Below are positions 18,084 through 27,620 of a DNA stretch of 61,420 nucleotides, piece after piece. The notes under the pieces were generated by a model. That model was not told where the DNA came from and searched no databases. It saw only the letters and a program-made list of their open reading frames with translations. Every line of letters begins with the position of its first letter. The stretch's first letter is position 1. Origin of the DNA: JBBQZU01 sp038207425 (GTDB lineage: Bacteria > Bacteroidota > Bacteroidia > Flavobacteriales_D > Cryomorphaceae); NCBI GenBank assembly GCA_038207425.1, contig JBBQZU010000021.1, positions 1 to 61,420 on the forward strand, given 5' to 3'. The position numbers and the translations under genes are program-made.

Positions 18084-19138
18084 TTTGCTCCTGGAATTAG
18101 TATTGAAATCAGGTCGCCGGCATAGCTGAATTTTTCTCTTTCAGTACCTTCGATTGTTGGAGCTTTGGCGCCGCCACTTCCGGCTGGCATGCGCGATGGC
18201 GAAGTAATGATTCGCGCCTCATCCCAAATTTCTTTATCGATAAACGATTTGAGCGTATGAGCCCCACCTTCTATCAGCACGCTAATTATTGAAGCTGCGG
18301 CAAGTGATTCGAGAGCGGCATCTATAAGGCTTTGCTGAGCAGTTGCTGCTATGTATTTCACTACTCCATTTATTTCGCTTCGCTCCCGATTAATAACCCA
18401 GGTGGGTAAGCCGTCATTCAGCAATTGCGAGCCTTGCGGCAAATTACCACGTTCAGAGAGTACAACCCGCAAAGGTGATTTTCCTTCAATCTCACGCACG
18501 GTCAGAGATGGATTGTCATTTCGTACGGTTCTGGCGCCTACAAGTATTGCCAGTTCGCAACTGCGCCATTGGTGCACCAGTTTTTTAGTGGCAGGATTTG
18601 ATATCCAATGAATGCCATTTACCTGTACTTTGCTTCGGTCTACGTCAATGTAACCGTCAATGGTCTGCGCCCACTTGAGCACAACATAAGGTCTCTTGAG
18701 CCTGTAAAAGGTATTGAACCGACGGTTCAGATACTCAGCATCGTCGCTTAGAATGTCTGATATAACTTCAATTCCGGCATTGCGCATTTTTTCTATGCCC
18801 TTGCCTGCCACCAATGGGTTAGGGTCGCTTTGGGCAATTACTACACGCGGTATTTTTGACTGAATTATAAGGTCAGCACAAGGAGGTGTTTTGCCATAGT
18901 GCGAGCAAGGCTCAAGGTTTACATAAAGAGTGCTCTTCTCGAGCAGCGATTTGTCATGCACTGATGCTAAGGCATTCACTTCGGCATGAGGCCCTCCGTA
19001 TTGTTGATGATACCCTTCGCCAATAATTACACCATCATGCACCAGCACTGCCCCAACCATAGGGTTTGGAGCTACCATACCCAAACCATTTGAGGCAAGT
19101 TGCAGGCAGCGCCTCATGTAGTTTTCGTAGTGTGGCAT
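18080..19138 (-). CDS. ribD: Bifunctional riboflavin biosynthesis deaminase/reductase RibD
   Basis: RibD catalyses two cytosolic steps of riboflavin synthesis: deamination of diaminohydroxyphosphoribosylaminopyrimidine, then NADPH reduction of the ribose. The N-terminal zinc deaminase domain shows NPMVGAVLV near residue 25, HAEVNAL (His51, Glu53) and PCSHYGKTPPC (Cys78, Cys87). The C-terminal reductase domain (from about residue 148) has VLKWAQTIDG, RNDNPSLTVR and a final LIEGGAHTLKSFI near 300. At 352 residues it is near the usual 360-370. First gene of a four-gene overlapping operon, divergent from prmC across 116 bases that hold an imperfect palindrome. No FMN riboswitch is recognisable upstream. 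Confidence 0.95.
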   Translation of the reverse strand: MPHYENYMRRCLQLASNGLGMVAPNPMVGAVLVHDGVIIGEGYHQQYGGPHAEVNALASVHDKSLLEKSTLYVNLEPCSHYGKTPPCADLIIQSKIPRVVIAQSDPNPLVAGKGIEKMRNAGIEVISDILSDDAEYLNRRFNTFYRLKRPYVVLKWAQTIDGYIDVDRSKVQVNGIHWISNPATKKLVHQWRSCELAILVGARTVRNDNPSLTVREIEGKSPLRVVLSERGNLPQGSQLLNDGLPTWVINRERSEINGVVKYIAATAQQSLIDAALESLAAASIISVLIEGGAHTLKSFIDKEIWDEARIITSPSRMPAGSGGAKAPTIEGTEREKFSYAGDLISILIPGAK

Positions 19139-19220
19139 CAGGGTGCAAATTAAGCACTCCTACAAAGAGTTAGTCCAATATTTTTTTGAAATCCTGAATT
19201 GCAGTACCGTGTATCATAGA

Positions 19221-19239
19221 AAGTGTTAATTTAGCACTT
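19221..19239. promoter_or_regulatory. Imperfect 19-bp palindrome between ribD and prmC
   Basis: AAGTGTTAATTTAGCACTT is symmetric except for one inner wobble pair and the AT centre. It lies 16 bases before the prmC start in the divergent ribD/prmC spacer. It could be an operator or chance; no regulator is known. Confidence 0.25.
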
Positions 19240-19254
19240 ACTGCGCCAACGATT

Positions 19255-20118
19255 ATGATCAACCAACCGAGGACCGTTTCTCTGGTATCACAGATGTTCA
19301 GAGCTGAGTTGCTGCCTATATATCCCATTCGGGAAATAGAGCAATTTATAGCACTTGCCTTTGAAGATGTAATGCACTTTTCAAAAACCGACGTGCATAT
19401 GAAAGCCGAGGCTCAGGTTGGTATCACCCAGTTTTCAATGTTTGAAGCCATCGTTGAAGGACTTAAAAACCAAGAGCCAATACAGTATCTTATAGGCCAT
19501 ACTTTATTTTATGGCTTGCCTATAAAAGTAAATCCGAGCGTGCTCATACCAAGACCCGAAACGGAAGAATTGGTTCATTGGATTATAAAAAGTGGAATAA
19601 ATAATGGATCAAAAATCATTGACCTTGGCACAGGCTCGGGCTGCATCGCACTTGCACTTAAAGATCATTTTGCCGATGCCCAGGTTTATGGTGTAGACAA
19701 TAGCATTGATGCACTTGACGTTGCTATGGACAATGCAAAGCGCAACAATCTCGAAATATCCTTCTTTCAATTTGACATTTTGCAACAGCAAAGCCTTGGC
19801 TTCATGAATTTTGATATGATGGTAAGCAACCCGCCTTATGTAACATTTGCCGAAAAGGGGCACATGCAGCCAAATGTACTTGACCATGAGCCGCATGGAG
19901 CCTTGTTTGTTCCTGACAATGACCCGCTCATTTATTACCGTAAAATTACCGATCTCGCTGATGGGCATCTCAATAAAGGCGGCTCTTTATTCTTCGAAAT
20001 AAATAGGGCTTACGGTGCCGATGTGGCGCAATTGTTGCGCGATAGGGCGTACATTGATGTTGAGATCAAGAAAGATTTTAATGGCAACGATCGAATGGTG
20101 AAGGCTTCCAAAGAGTGA
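19255..20118 (+). CDS. prmC: Release factor glutamine methyltransferase PrmC (HemK)
   Basis: PrmC methylates the GGQ glutamine of peptide chain release factors with S-adenosylmethionine. The 287-residue protein has the N-terminal helical release-factor-binding domain and the PRPETE motif at about residues 100-104. The SAM-binding loop is IDLGTGSGCIAL at 122-133, and the catalytic NPPY is at residues 192-195. Length is normal. It heads a tight plus-strand operon: the next gene starts at a GTG overlapping this TGA by four bases. The ATG at 19255 is the only good start after the ribD/prmC spacer. Confidence 0.95.
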   Translation: MINQPRTVSLVSQMFRAELLPIYPIREIEQFIALAFEDVMHFSKTDVHMKAEAQVGITQFSMFEAIVEGLKNQEPIQYLIGHTLFYGLPIKVNPSVLIPRPETEELVHWIIKSGINNGSKIIDLGTGSGCIALALKDHFADAQVYGVDNSIDALDVAMDNAKRNNLEISFFQFDILQQQSLGFMNFDMMVSNPPYVTFAEKGHMQPNVLDHEPHGALFVPDNDPLIYYRKITDLADGHLNKGGSLFFEINRAYGADVAQLLRDRAYIDVEIKKDFNGNDRMVKASKE

Positions 20119-20789
20119 GAAAAATATTTCTGATCACAGTTCTTTTTATGTCCGTTGATTGCGCTGCTCAGTTCAATCAGGACAATACCGTGCGCCTCAT
20201 AAATGGACAGCGGGAACTGCTACTTTACCAAAACAAATTAAAACCCGATTTCAGGCTTGATGCGCGCAGAAGTTTGTTTTTGAACAACTGGATCGCGGTG
20301 GGTGGCATAAGGATAGGAGTGCAATACCGAAGGGTGCATAAACTCGGACTTGGTTTCTACTTTTTGAATACAAGAATCTTTGAACAGAATTTTGACTATG
20401 AGATTGATGCTGAACTACTAGAATATGATTTTAAGTACAACACAATATATTACGACCGCACGCTATACTTCGATAAACGTTGGGATCTAGGCGCTTCTGC
20501 GAATGTAGGTGGAGGGAATATTTTGGCGCGATACCAACCCGATGGCACCAATTATTATGTGCGGGTTGACGAGATTCCTTTCAGCGTTACCGAACTTTCC
20601 GTTTTTGGTACCTACAATATATTTCACTGGCTCGGTCTGGGAACAAATTTTGGTTACCGCCGCATTTGGGCGCGTACGCCACGTGTCGATAAATCATTTA
20701 GCAGTCCTATATTTGCCGTATCACTTCAGATACGTTTCACAAGGTTAGTTCGCTCCATTTTCAATGAGTCAATTAAAGATGAATATTGA
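20115..20789 (+). CDS. Predicted outer-membrane beta-barrel protein in the prmC-ligA operon
   Basis: The 224-residue protein starts at GTG 20115 (GTGA overlap with prmC). A signal peptide covers residues 1-18 (cleavage near DCAAQ). The mature part is made of aromatic-rich strands: NNWIAVGGIRIGVQYRRVHK near 56, LGLGFYFLNTRIF, WDLGASANVGGGNIL and FSSPIFAVSLQIRF close to the end. It looks like a small porin-like or PorT-like barrel. No specific family recognised. It ends 26 bases inside ligA, so ligA translation may be coupled to it. The mix of an envelope protein with housekeeping enzymes is probably only operon economy. Confidence 0.7.
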   Translation: MRKIFLITVLFMSVDCAAQFNQDNTVRLINGQRELLLYQNKLKPDFRLDARRSLFLNNWIAVGGIRIGVQYRRVHKLGLGFYFLNTRIFEQNFDYEIDAELLEYDFKYNTIYYDRTLYFDKRWDLGASANVGGGNILARYQPDGTNYYVRVDEIPFSVTELSVFGTYNIFHWLGLGTNFGYRRIWARTPRVDKSFSSPIFAVSLQIRFTRLVRSIFNESIKDEY

Positions 20790-22797
20790 TGCCGAAGCAC
20801 GCATCAAAGCCCTGCGCGATGAACTACATACGCACAATCACCGCTACTATGCCGAGAATAAGCCATCCATAAACGATTATCAATTTGACCTGCTGCTCAA
20901 AGAACTCGAACAGCTCGAAGCGGCACATCCTGAATATGCTGATACCAATTCACCAACCAAGAGGGTAGGGGGCGACATTACAGAGCGCTTTGCCAAAGTG
21001 AAGCACCGATACCCAATGCTCTCGCTCAGCAACACATACAATATTGATGAAATTCGCGATTGGGAAGTCCGCGTGAAAAAGGGTACTGATAAAAAAATAC
21101 AATACGTTTGTGAACTGAAGTATGATGGAGTCGCTATAGGCATCACTTACGTAAAAGGCGAGCTGCTCAGGGCCGTAACCCGTGGCGATGGCGAAACCGG
21201 TGAAGATGTTACAGCCAATATTAAAACCATCCGATCAGTGCCCTTGCAGCTTCGCGGCAACGACTACCCCGATGATTTCGAGATTCGCGGTGAGGTATTC
21301 TTGCCATTGGCCAAATTTGCAGAAATGAATGTACAGCGTCTCGAAGATGGAGATGAACCATATATGAATCCCCGCAATACCGCGTCGGGTACCCTGAAAT
21401 TGCAGGATTCATCAACCGTTGCATCCCGCAGCCTGGATTGTTTTCTATATGGAATCTACGGTGAGCGCCTGCCGGCACATACGCACTATGGCAATATGCA
21501 GGCTGCCGCCAAATGGGGCTTTAAGGTGCCGTCAAACCTAAACCGGCAGATAGAACTCTGCAGCAGCATCGAAGAAATTGAAAATTTTATTGCTTATTGG
21601 GATGAAGCCAGATGCAAACTACCCTTCGACATAGATGGTGTGGTAATAAAAGTAAACGATTATGAAGCCCAGCGCGAACTAGGCTTTACTGCAAAATCGC
21701 CGCGGTGGGCTACAGCGTATAAGTTTAAAGCCCAGCAAGTAAGCACCCTTCTTGAAAAAGTAGTATACCAGATAGGACGCACAGGAGCAATTACACCTGT
21801 GGCGAATTTGAAACCGGTACTGCTGGCCGGCACCGTCGTAAAGAGAGCGTCATTGCACAACGCTGACCAAATTGCAAAACTTGATTTGCGCGAAGGCGAT
21901 ACCGTATTTGTTGAAAAAGGGGGTGAAATTATCCCCAAAGTGATTGCTGTAGATATTTCAAAACGCAGCTCGGGCTCGACACCTCTGGTATATGCAACAA
22001 ATTGTAATGAGTGCGGTACCCTTCTGGAGCGCAATGAAGGCGAAGCACAACATTACTGTCCGAATGCAGCAGGATGCCCTCCGCAAATAAAGGGCAGACT
22101 TGAGCATTTCATTTCCCGAAAGGCAATGAATATAGACGGCCTCGGCGCTGAAACAATAGCTCAGCTTTATGATGAAGGCCTTATAGCCAATGCAGCCGAT
22201 ATATATGACCTTACCAAAGAGCAACTGCTGCCGCTGGATCGCTTGGCTGAAAAATCGGTAAATAATTTGCTTGCCGGGGTGCTGGCGTCAAAAGCAATTC
22301 CGTTTGAACGGGTCCTGTATGCCTTGGGTATTCGCCACGTTGGCGAAACCATTGCCCGTAAACTTGCACGCTATTTCGGGAGTATCGATGCACTGCAGGT
22401 AGCCGGGCTGGATGAACTTACCGGTATTGAAGATATTGGCGAAGCCATTGCCGTTTCGGTTCATCAGTTTTTTGCTGATGAGCAGAATCTCGGCATCATT
22501 GAACGGCTTAAAGCCCATGGTTTGCAATTTCAAACTGCAAGAACTGCCGCACTTCAAGATGGACCCCTTTCGGGAAAAACATTTGTAATAAGCGGAGTTT
22601 TTCAAAACTTTGAAAGAGATGATCTGAAATTGCTTGTTGAAACTAAAGGAGGCAAAGTGGCCGGTAGTGTTTCAGGAAAAACAGATTACCTTGTGGCCGG
22701 AGAAAACATGGGCCCATCAAAAAGAAAAAAGGCGGAAGATATGGGAGTTACCATCATTGATGAAGCCCGATTTACAGCGATGATAAACCAGGCATGA
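20764..22797 (+). CDS. ligA: NAD-dependent DNA ligase LigA
   Basis: LigA seals nicks in replication and repair using NAD. The 677-residue protein has the Ia domain (YY at 28-29 and NDYQFDLL), the adenylation domain with the CELKYDG motif (nucleophile Lys119) and ETGEDVT, an OB-fold (GRTGAITPVA), a four-cysteine zinc finger (CNEC...C...C near residues 418-440), helix-hairpin-helix repeats (about 450-590) and a C-terminal BRCT domain (KTFVISGVF near 611). Length and domain order are standard. ATG 20764 overlaps the previous gene by 26 bases; a second ATG at 20779 is a possible shorter start. The TGA overlaps the next ATG by four bases. Confidence 0.97.
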   Translation: MSQLKMNIDAEARIKALRDELHTHNHRYYAENKPSINDYQFDLLLKELEQLEAAHPEYADTNSPTKRVGGDITERFAKVKHRYPMLSLSNTYNIDEIRDWEVRVKKGTDKKIQYVCELKYDGVAIGITYVKGELLRAVTRGDGETGEDVTANIKTIRSVPLQLRGNDYPDDFEIRGEVFLPLAKFAEMNVQRLEDGDEPYMNPRNTASGTLKLQDSSTVASRSLDCFLYGIYGERLPAHTHYGNMQAAAKWGFKVPSNLNRQIELCSSIEEIENFIAYWDEARCKLPFDIDGVVIKVNDYEAQRELGFTAKSPRWATAYKFKAQQVSTLLEKVVYQIGRTGAITPVANLKPVLLAGTVVKRASLHNADQIAKLDLREGDTVFVEKGGEIIPKVIAVDISKRSSGSTPLVYATNCNECGTLLERNEGEAQHYCPNAAGCPPQIKGRLEHFISRKAMNIDGLGAETIAQLYDEGLIANAADIYDLTKEQLLPLDRLAEKSVNNLLAGVLASKAIPFERVLYALGIRHVGETIARKLARYFGSIDALQVAGLDELTGIEDIGEAIAVSVHQFFADEQNLGIIERLKAHGLQFQTARTAALQDGPLSGKTFVISGVFQNFERDDLKLLVETKGGKVAGSVSGKTDYLVAGENMGPSKRKKAEDMGVTIIDEARFTAMINQA

Positions 22798-23360
22798 GCT
22801 ATATTAATCACATAAGCAATTGGTTTGGAAGAAACGAACTGCGAAAGGTTGCATCAAAAGCCAGAAAGAAAGCTGTCTATAATTTTGGCAACGCACAAAG
22901 TGTAGCACTGGTGTACCGTGAGAAGGGTGAAAGCTTTTTTATTTTGGTGAAACAATACGTCCAGTTCCTCAAAAACGAATACGGCATTAAGGAAGTGCTC
23001 GCGCTGTGCTATATCGATGATAAAAAGTCAGTTCCCCATTACCATGTGCACCGTTTGAAGTACGATTATTTTACAAGAAATAATGTGAACTGGCGCTCAA
23101 TACCTCTTTGTGATGAAGTTAGTAGGTTTATAGAAAGCGACTTTGACATCCTGATTGACTTGGAAAAAGATTCTTGTCTTCCTCTGCAATTCGTAGTCGC
23201 TCAAAGCAGGGCATCCTTCAAAGTAGGTTACTACAACGAAGATTGGAAAGAACTATACGATTTGATGCTCAAAACCGCCGGCAAAACGACCTTTGACGGC
23301 TACGTAGATCAAGTGAATCATTACCTAAACGTTATAGATACCAAGCATGCAGGAGCTTAA
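22794..23360 (+). CDS. DUF6913-like conserved protein
   Basis: This 188-residue soluble protein has no signal peptide. A basic N-terminus (RKVASKARKKAVYN) is followed by an alpha/beta domain with FGNAQSVALVY near 32, ALCYIDDKK near 72 and DILIDLEKDSCLPLQFVVAQS near 118. It resembles the Bacteroidota family DUF6913, commonly encoded between ligA and dapA as here. Function unknown. ATGA overlap with ligA and a 14-base overlap with dapA indicate one operon. Confidence 0.75.
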   Translation: MSYINHISNWFGRNELRKVASKARKKAVYNFGNAQSVALVYREKGESFFILVKQYVQFLKNEYGIKEVLALCYIDDKKSVPHYHVHRLKYDYFTRNNVNWRSIPLCDEVSRFIESDFDILIDLEKDSCLPLQFVVAQSRASFKVGYYNEDWKELYDLMLKTAGKTTFDGYVDQVNHYLNVIDTKHAGA

Positions 23361-24222
23361 AGGAATGGGAGTGGCCATGATAACCCCTTTTCGGGCAAAT
23401 GGCAATGTAGATTACACGGCGCTGGAGCGCCTTGTAAAGCACCTGCACCGGGGTGCCGACTATCTCGTGGTAATGGGTACTACAGGCGAAGCCGCTACAC
23501 TTACTCTGAAGGAGCAGCAAACAGTACTTGACTTTGTAATCGAAGTAAATGGCGGCAAGCTTTCGGTTGTTTTTGGATTGGGTGGAAACAATACCGCCGA
23601 AGTTGCTTCCAAAATGAAAGCATTCAATACAAAAGGTGTTGCTGCATTTCTTTCAGCAAGTCCATATTACAGTAAACCAACACAGGAAGGGATATACAGA
23701 CATTACTTGGCCCTGGCAGAAGCATCATCGCTACCCATTGTAATTTACAATGTGCCTGGAAGAACTGCCAGCAATATCTTGCCGGCTACAGTGCTACGTC
23801 TCACTCAAGCCAGTAAAAAATTTGCTGGTATTAAAGAAGCTGCCGGAAGTATTGAGCAAGTGATGGAATTGGCCAGCATATTACCTGATAACTTTCTTCT
23901 TCTCTCGGGTGATGATTCGCTTGTGTTGCCGCATATGGTATGCGGAGGGCATGGAGTAATTTCTGTTCTAGGCAATGCCTACCCCAAAAGATTTGCTGAT
24001 TCAGTAAGGTACGCGGCAGGAGGTAAATGGACCGAAGCCCGAAAATTACATTACTTGTTTCTTCCGCTCATTGCAGATCTTTTCAAAGAAGGAAATCCTG
24101 GCGGAATCAAAGAAATATTAAAACATAAGGGTATTTGCGGCAATCATATGCGTTTACCTCTATACCCAGTTTCAGAAGAGCTCAGCCAGAAACTCTACCG
24201 GCATGTTGTAGAACTCGGTTAG
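23347..24222 (+). CDS. dapA: 4-hydroxy-tetrahydrodipicolinate synthase DapA
   Basis: DapA condenses pyruvate with aspartate semialdehyde at the start of the lysine/diaminopimelate pathway, supplying peptidoglycan. The 291-residue TIM barrel shows GTTGEAATL (residues 44-52), SPYYSKPTQEGI near 105, Tyr135 in IYNVPGRT and the Schiff-base Lys163 in GIKEAAGS. All are in their usual positions. Start ATG 23347 lies 14 bases inside the preceding gene. Confidence 0.96.
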   Translation: MQELKGMGVAMITPFRANGNVDYTALERLVKHLHRGADYLVVMGTTGEAATLTLKEQQTVLDFVIEVNGGKLSVVFGLGGNNTAEVASKMKAFNTKGVAAFLSASPYYSKPTQEGIYRHYLALAEASSLPIVIYNVPGRTASNILPATVLRLTQASKKFAGIKEAAGSIEQVMELASILPDNFLLLSGDDSLVLPHMVCGGHGVISVLGNAYPKRFADSVRYAAGGKWTEARKLHYLFLPLIADLFKEGNPGGIKEILKHKGICGNHMRLPLYPVSEELSQKLYRHVVELG

Positions 24223-24275
24223 TGGTAAACAAAAGTCACAAATTTCACCTTATTCATGTACATCAAATTCTACAG

Positions 24276-24737
24276 ATGGCCATACGACGTTTCGAACAAA
24301 TAGAATTCATTCCGATATCTAAAGAGAAAGCATGGGATTTTTTCTCGAATCCGGTCAATCTGGCACTGCTCACGCCTGCAAAGATGATGTTTCAGAATGT
24401 GTTTAAACCTGACTCTGAATACGTATACCCCGGAATGTGTGTGGTACATTCTGTAGTTCCTTTTGCTGGCATTAGGATAACGTGGGTTACCAGAATCATA
24501 GCTGTGGAACCCGGCCTGCGATTTGTTGACACACAATTGAAAGGTCCTTTTGCACTTTGGCATCATATTCATGAATTTAAGGCAGTTGCTGGCGGCACAG
24601 AAATGAAAGACGTGCTTTACTATTCGATGCCCCTGGGATTTCTGGGCGACCTTGCCCATTTACTTTTTGCAGAAAAGCAAATACAGAACATATTTCAATA
24701 CCGTAGTGAAAGGCTGATGGATATTTTTAAGTTTTGA
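24276..24737 (+). CDS. SRPBCC (START-like) family protein
   Basis: I start at the ATG at 24276 (MAIRRFEQIEF), because an earlier in-frame ATG at 24135 would lie inside dapA. The 153-residue product follows the helix-grip pattern of cell-division-inhibitor-annotated SRPBCC proteins: FIPISKEKAWDFFSNPVNLALLTP near residue 10, then VYPGMCVVH, WVTRI, FVDTQLKGPFALWHHIH and a C-terminal FQYRSERLMDIF. Such proteins bind hydrophobic ligands in a central cavity; the ligand is unknown. It is 53 bases behind dapA and may share its transcript. Confidence 0.8.
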   Translation: MAIRRFEQIEFIPISKEKAWDFFSNPVNLALLTPAKMMFQNVFKPDSEYVYPGMCVVHSVVPFAGIRITWVTRIIAVEPGLRFVDTQLKGPFALWHHIHEFKAVAGGTEMKDVLYYSMPLGFLGDLAHLLFAEKQIQNIFQYRSERLMDIFKF

Positions 24738-24753
24738 TTTTCGACGAATATCG

Positions 24754-24784
24754 TTGCTTTTTCTCTTTGGTTCATCTACCTTAG
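24754..24784 (+). promoter_or_regulatory. Candidate promoter of the T9SS repeat-protein gene
   Basis: TTG at 24754-24756, exactly 20 bases, then TACCTTAG at 24777-24784. This is a near-consensus Bacteroidota promoter about 75 bases before the start at 24860. The same architecture (TTG-N20-TACCTT) precedes the S8 peptidase gene. Confidence 0.5.
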
Positions 24785-24859
24785 TCGGCGCTTTGGCGAT
24801 TCTTTTTCGCTGTAAGTCAAAATTTAAACCGTTTCACTCATTTAACCAAATTTAATCTT

Positions 24860-27595
24860 ATGAAGAGAATGTTATTAATTGCCGCCGCACTCACGTTCGG
24901 CGCATTCAGCGCAGTTGCCCAGTGCACTACCTGGTTAGCTCCATCGCCTACTACGGGATGGACAGATTTTACCAGTACATTTGGAGGTGCTCCTTGTTCA
25001 GCCACTCCACCTGTTACCAATGAGATTACCGCTTTTGAAGTATTTGCTTCCGAAGCATACCAAATGGCAAATATCATTGCCGGTGGTCAGTACAGGTTCA
25101 GCACATGCAATGGACCAGGCGCAGGAACGTGGCCAATCCGATTTACAATTATCACACCTACGGGTTCAATTGACAATTTTGGAATTGATGTAGCTTCAAC
25201 TTGTGCAATTACATGGACGGCATCACAGAGTGGTACATACCTCATTGTTGTTTCTCAAGCCGGTCCAACCAATTGTGCAACCGGAGGTCCAAATACCGCT
25301 GTTAACAATGGCTATCCTGCCATTACATATCTTGGCGGCGCCACGTGCCCACCTCCTGTTACCTGCGATGCCGGTAATTATGTCGGAGATGCAGTGCAGA
25401 ATCTTTGTGGCCCTGCAGCTACTGCTACCATTAACGCATCGGGAGTTGTAGTTCCGGTTGGTGGTCGTTCAGGAATCCTTTTCCGTCCGCAAGGCGGCAC
25501 TGGTGCATTGGGTGGAGCATTCGTACTTACTTTTGCCACTCCGCCTTTTCCTTATGTTTTCAACAGCAATTTGAATGGTACTCTCTCTGCGAACTCTTTT
25601 CCGCTTTTCGCAGGAACGTGGACTGCTAAGGTAGTTTCATTGACGTCAACGACATTTGCAAGTATTTGTGATTCTAGTGCAACGGGTACTACCATTAATT
25701 TCCTTGCTAGTAATGCTCCTGGATGTGTGCCTATTACTACATGTGATGCCGGTGACTTGGTAGGTTCTGCTACTCAATCGCTTTGTCCAGGTCAGATCGG
25801 TAATGTTAGCACCACTCCTCAAACCATACCAAATAGCCCTACAGCAGGAGTGTCTGTGTTGCTTTTCCGTCCTGGTACAAACGGCACAGGAGCGCTTGGT
25901 GATGCATTCGTACTTACAAATGTTGCGTATCCATACTCTTTTGACAACGATCTGAACGGAGTACTTTCCACGAACCTTTTTCCACCCTTGGAAGGCCAGT
26001 GGATAATCAGGCCAGCCATAAGTGCTGATGTCGCCGCTCCATTCGCAAGTTTGTGCGATTCAACAGCTGCAACTGTAGTTACATTCCTTCCTTCAGGAAG
26101 CCCAGGATGCCAAGGTGCTGCTAATGACAGTCCTTGTACTTCAGAGGCCATAGCATGTGGGCAGCAAATTGCTGGAACTACCTTCGGTGCGACCCAATCA
26201 TTGGCTCCGATAATCTGCGATGGTTTTACCGCTGCAGGAGCGCTCGATGTATGGTACAGCTTTACATCTGATGGGGTGTTTGCAAACTCGTTTACTTCTA
26301 GCGGCTTTGATGCAGTACTCTCAATATACAGCGGTGCAAATTGCAATAGCATTGGCGCATCGCTTATTTGTTCTGACGATGAGTTTACAACCAGTGAAAC
26401 ACTTGATGCCGGTGTATTGCCTGCAGGCAATTATCTTCTGAGGATTTATTCATATGCCAACCTAGATGCCGGCGCATTCTCGCTTACCAGAACCTGTACT
26501 TGCCCCCTAGGCCCTCTAGGAACACCTTGTAATGATGGTAATGCAGACACAACCAATGATCAGATAACTGCGAATTGTCAGTGTGTGGGTACTCCAATTA
26601 GCACATGTACTGTTGATGGTGGAATCGTTGCTTCTACAAGCCCAAGAATTAACCTTTGCGTAGGCGATGGTGCGCCGAATGTGGTACAGCTTACTGTAAC
26701 AGGCAATGTTGGTGTAGGTCGATTTGGTCTTGTGAAAAACCCATCGCTTGATGTAGTTTCCATCAATGCTTCAGGAACTTTCAACATGGAAAATTTCCCT
26801 GCAGGAAATTATTTTGTGGGTTTCGTAGCAGTGCCTGTTTTGTCAGCTATAGCCGGTATTACCAACGCCAATCAGCTCACAGGTTGCTTTGATCTTTCAA
26901 ATCAGCTTCCTGTTACATCATTTGCAGTAAATGGTGGTGTAATCACAGCAAATGGCCCAACAACACTTTGTCCGGGTACACTAAGTTTCAACGTTACAGG
27001 AAATACTGGTCCTAACTTCCGTTGGGCAGTGTTGAACCAAACCAGTACTACTGTTCTTGCCAACAATGGCACAGGGGTGTTTAATTTTACAACTCTAGGC
27101 GCTGGAACGTACCGAGTACTCCACCTGGCTTATGGTCCTGGCGTTAATTTGGGAACAATTGATCCTCAAAACCCTCAAGGCTGCCTTGACCCGTCCAATA
27201 TCATTACAGTTACTGTTCAAAGCTGCCCAACAGTTGGTCTAAGCACCGGCGATGGCAAGCAGGTATTTGCTGCCAAGAGTCTTTCGGAGCAACTGGTGCC
27301 TTCTGAAAAAGGTGAACTTCGCAAGAACGCAGTACAAAAAATCGGATCATTTGATGTTTACCCTAACCCAAGCAAGGGCGAAGTGAACGCGGCTTACAAT
27401 GCATCCATTAATGGCAATGTAACGGTTCGTGTATTCGATGTGGTTGGTAAACTCGTTATTAGCAAAACAGTTGCTGTAAATACAGGTGCCAACTTCATGA
27501 ATTTCGACTTTACCGAACTTGAAGCAGGAATGTATGTAATCAATATAGCTGAAGGCAGCAAAGTGTCTACTCAGCGTGTAGTGATAAATAAATAA
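24860..27595 (+). CDS. Large secreted repeat protein with type A T9SS sorting domain
   Basis: This 911-residue protein has a signal peptide (residues 1-20, cleavage after AVAQ). Residues about 169-294 and 295-417 are a tandem pair of roughly 126-residue repeats, each opening with CDAG and closing with PGC. A pre-peptidase-C-like segment follows (about 430-560; VWYSFTSDG, FDAVLSIYSGANC, LLRIYSYAN). Then come cysteine-rich linkers and two further Ig-like units (about 575-790). The C-terminal 75 residues form a sorting domain (FDVYPNPSKGEVN, then VRVFDVVGKLV, GMYVINI). T9SS removes that domain and releases or anchors the protein. No enzymatic motif is visible; a surface or matrix role is the best guess. 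A strong terminator follows. Confidence 0.85.
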   Translation: MKRMLLIAAALTFGAFSAVAQCTTWLAPSPTTGWTDFTSTFGGAPCSATPPVTNEITAFEVFASEAYQMANIIAGGQYRFSTCNGPGAGTWPIRFTIITPTGSIDNFGIDVASTCAITWTASQSGTYLIVVSQAGPTNCATGGPNTAVNNGYPAITYLGGATCPPPVTCDAGNYVGDAVQNLCGPAATATINASGVVVPVGGRSGILFRPQGGTGALGGAFVLTFATPPFPYVFNSNLNGTLSANSFPLFAGTWTAKVVSLTSTTFASICDSSATGTTINFLASNAPGCVPITTCDAGDLVGSATQSLCPGQIGNVSTTPQTIPNSPTAGVSVLLFRPGTNGTGALGDAFVLTNVAYPYSFDNDLNGVLSTNLFPPLEGQWIIRPAISADVAAPFASLCDSTAATVVTFLPSGSPGCQGAANDSPCTSEAIACGQQIAGTTFGATQSLAPIICDGFTAAGALDVWYSFTSDGVFANSFTSSGFDAVLSIYSGANCNSIGASLICSDDEFTTSETLDAGVLPAGNYLLRIYSYANLDAGAFSLTRTCTCPLGPLGTPCNDGNADTTNDQITANCQCVGTPISTCTVDGGIVASTSPRINLCVGDGAPNVVQLTVTGNVGVGRFGLVKNPSLDVVSINASGTFNMENFPAGNYFVGFVAVPVLSAIAGITNANQLTGCFDLSNQLPVTSFAVNGGVITANGPTTLCPGTLSFNVTGNTGPNFRWAVLNQTSTTVLANNGTGVFNFTTLGAGTYRVLHLAYGPGVNLGTIDPQNPQGCLDPSNIITVTVQSCPTVGLSTGDGKQVFAAKSLSEQLVPSEKGELRKNAVQKIGSFDVYPNPSKGEVNAAYNASINGNVTVRVFDVVGKLVISKTVAVNTGANFMNFDFTELEAGMYVINIAEGSKVSTQRVVINK
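25364..26110 (+). repeat. Tandem 378-bp (126-residue) coding repeat, two units
   Basis: Unit 1 is 25364-25741, unit 2 is 25742-26110. Shared landmarks in order are CDAG, an SLCPG/NLCGP turn, LLFRP or ILFRP, GTGALG, AFVLT, NDLNG/NSNLNG, an FPP or FPL-G-W turn, SLCDS/SICDS and PGC. The units have diverged considerably, so the duplication is old. Confidence 0.75.
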
Positions 27596-27620
27596 TCCTT
27601 TCACTCAGGATTGCAATTAT

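Noticed and set aside
18080..19254. FMN riboswitch upstream of ribD
   Set aside because: The spacer to prmC is only 116 bases, and the conserved FMN aptamer boxes are not seen.
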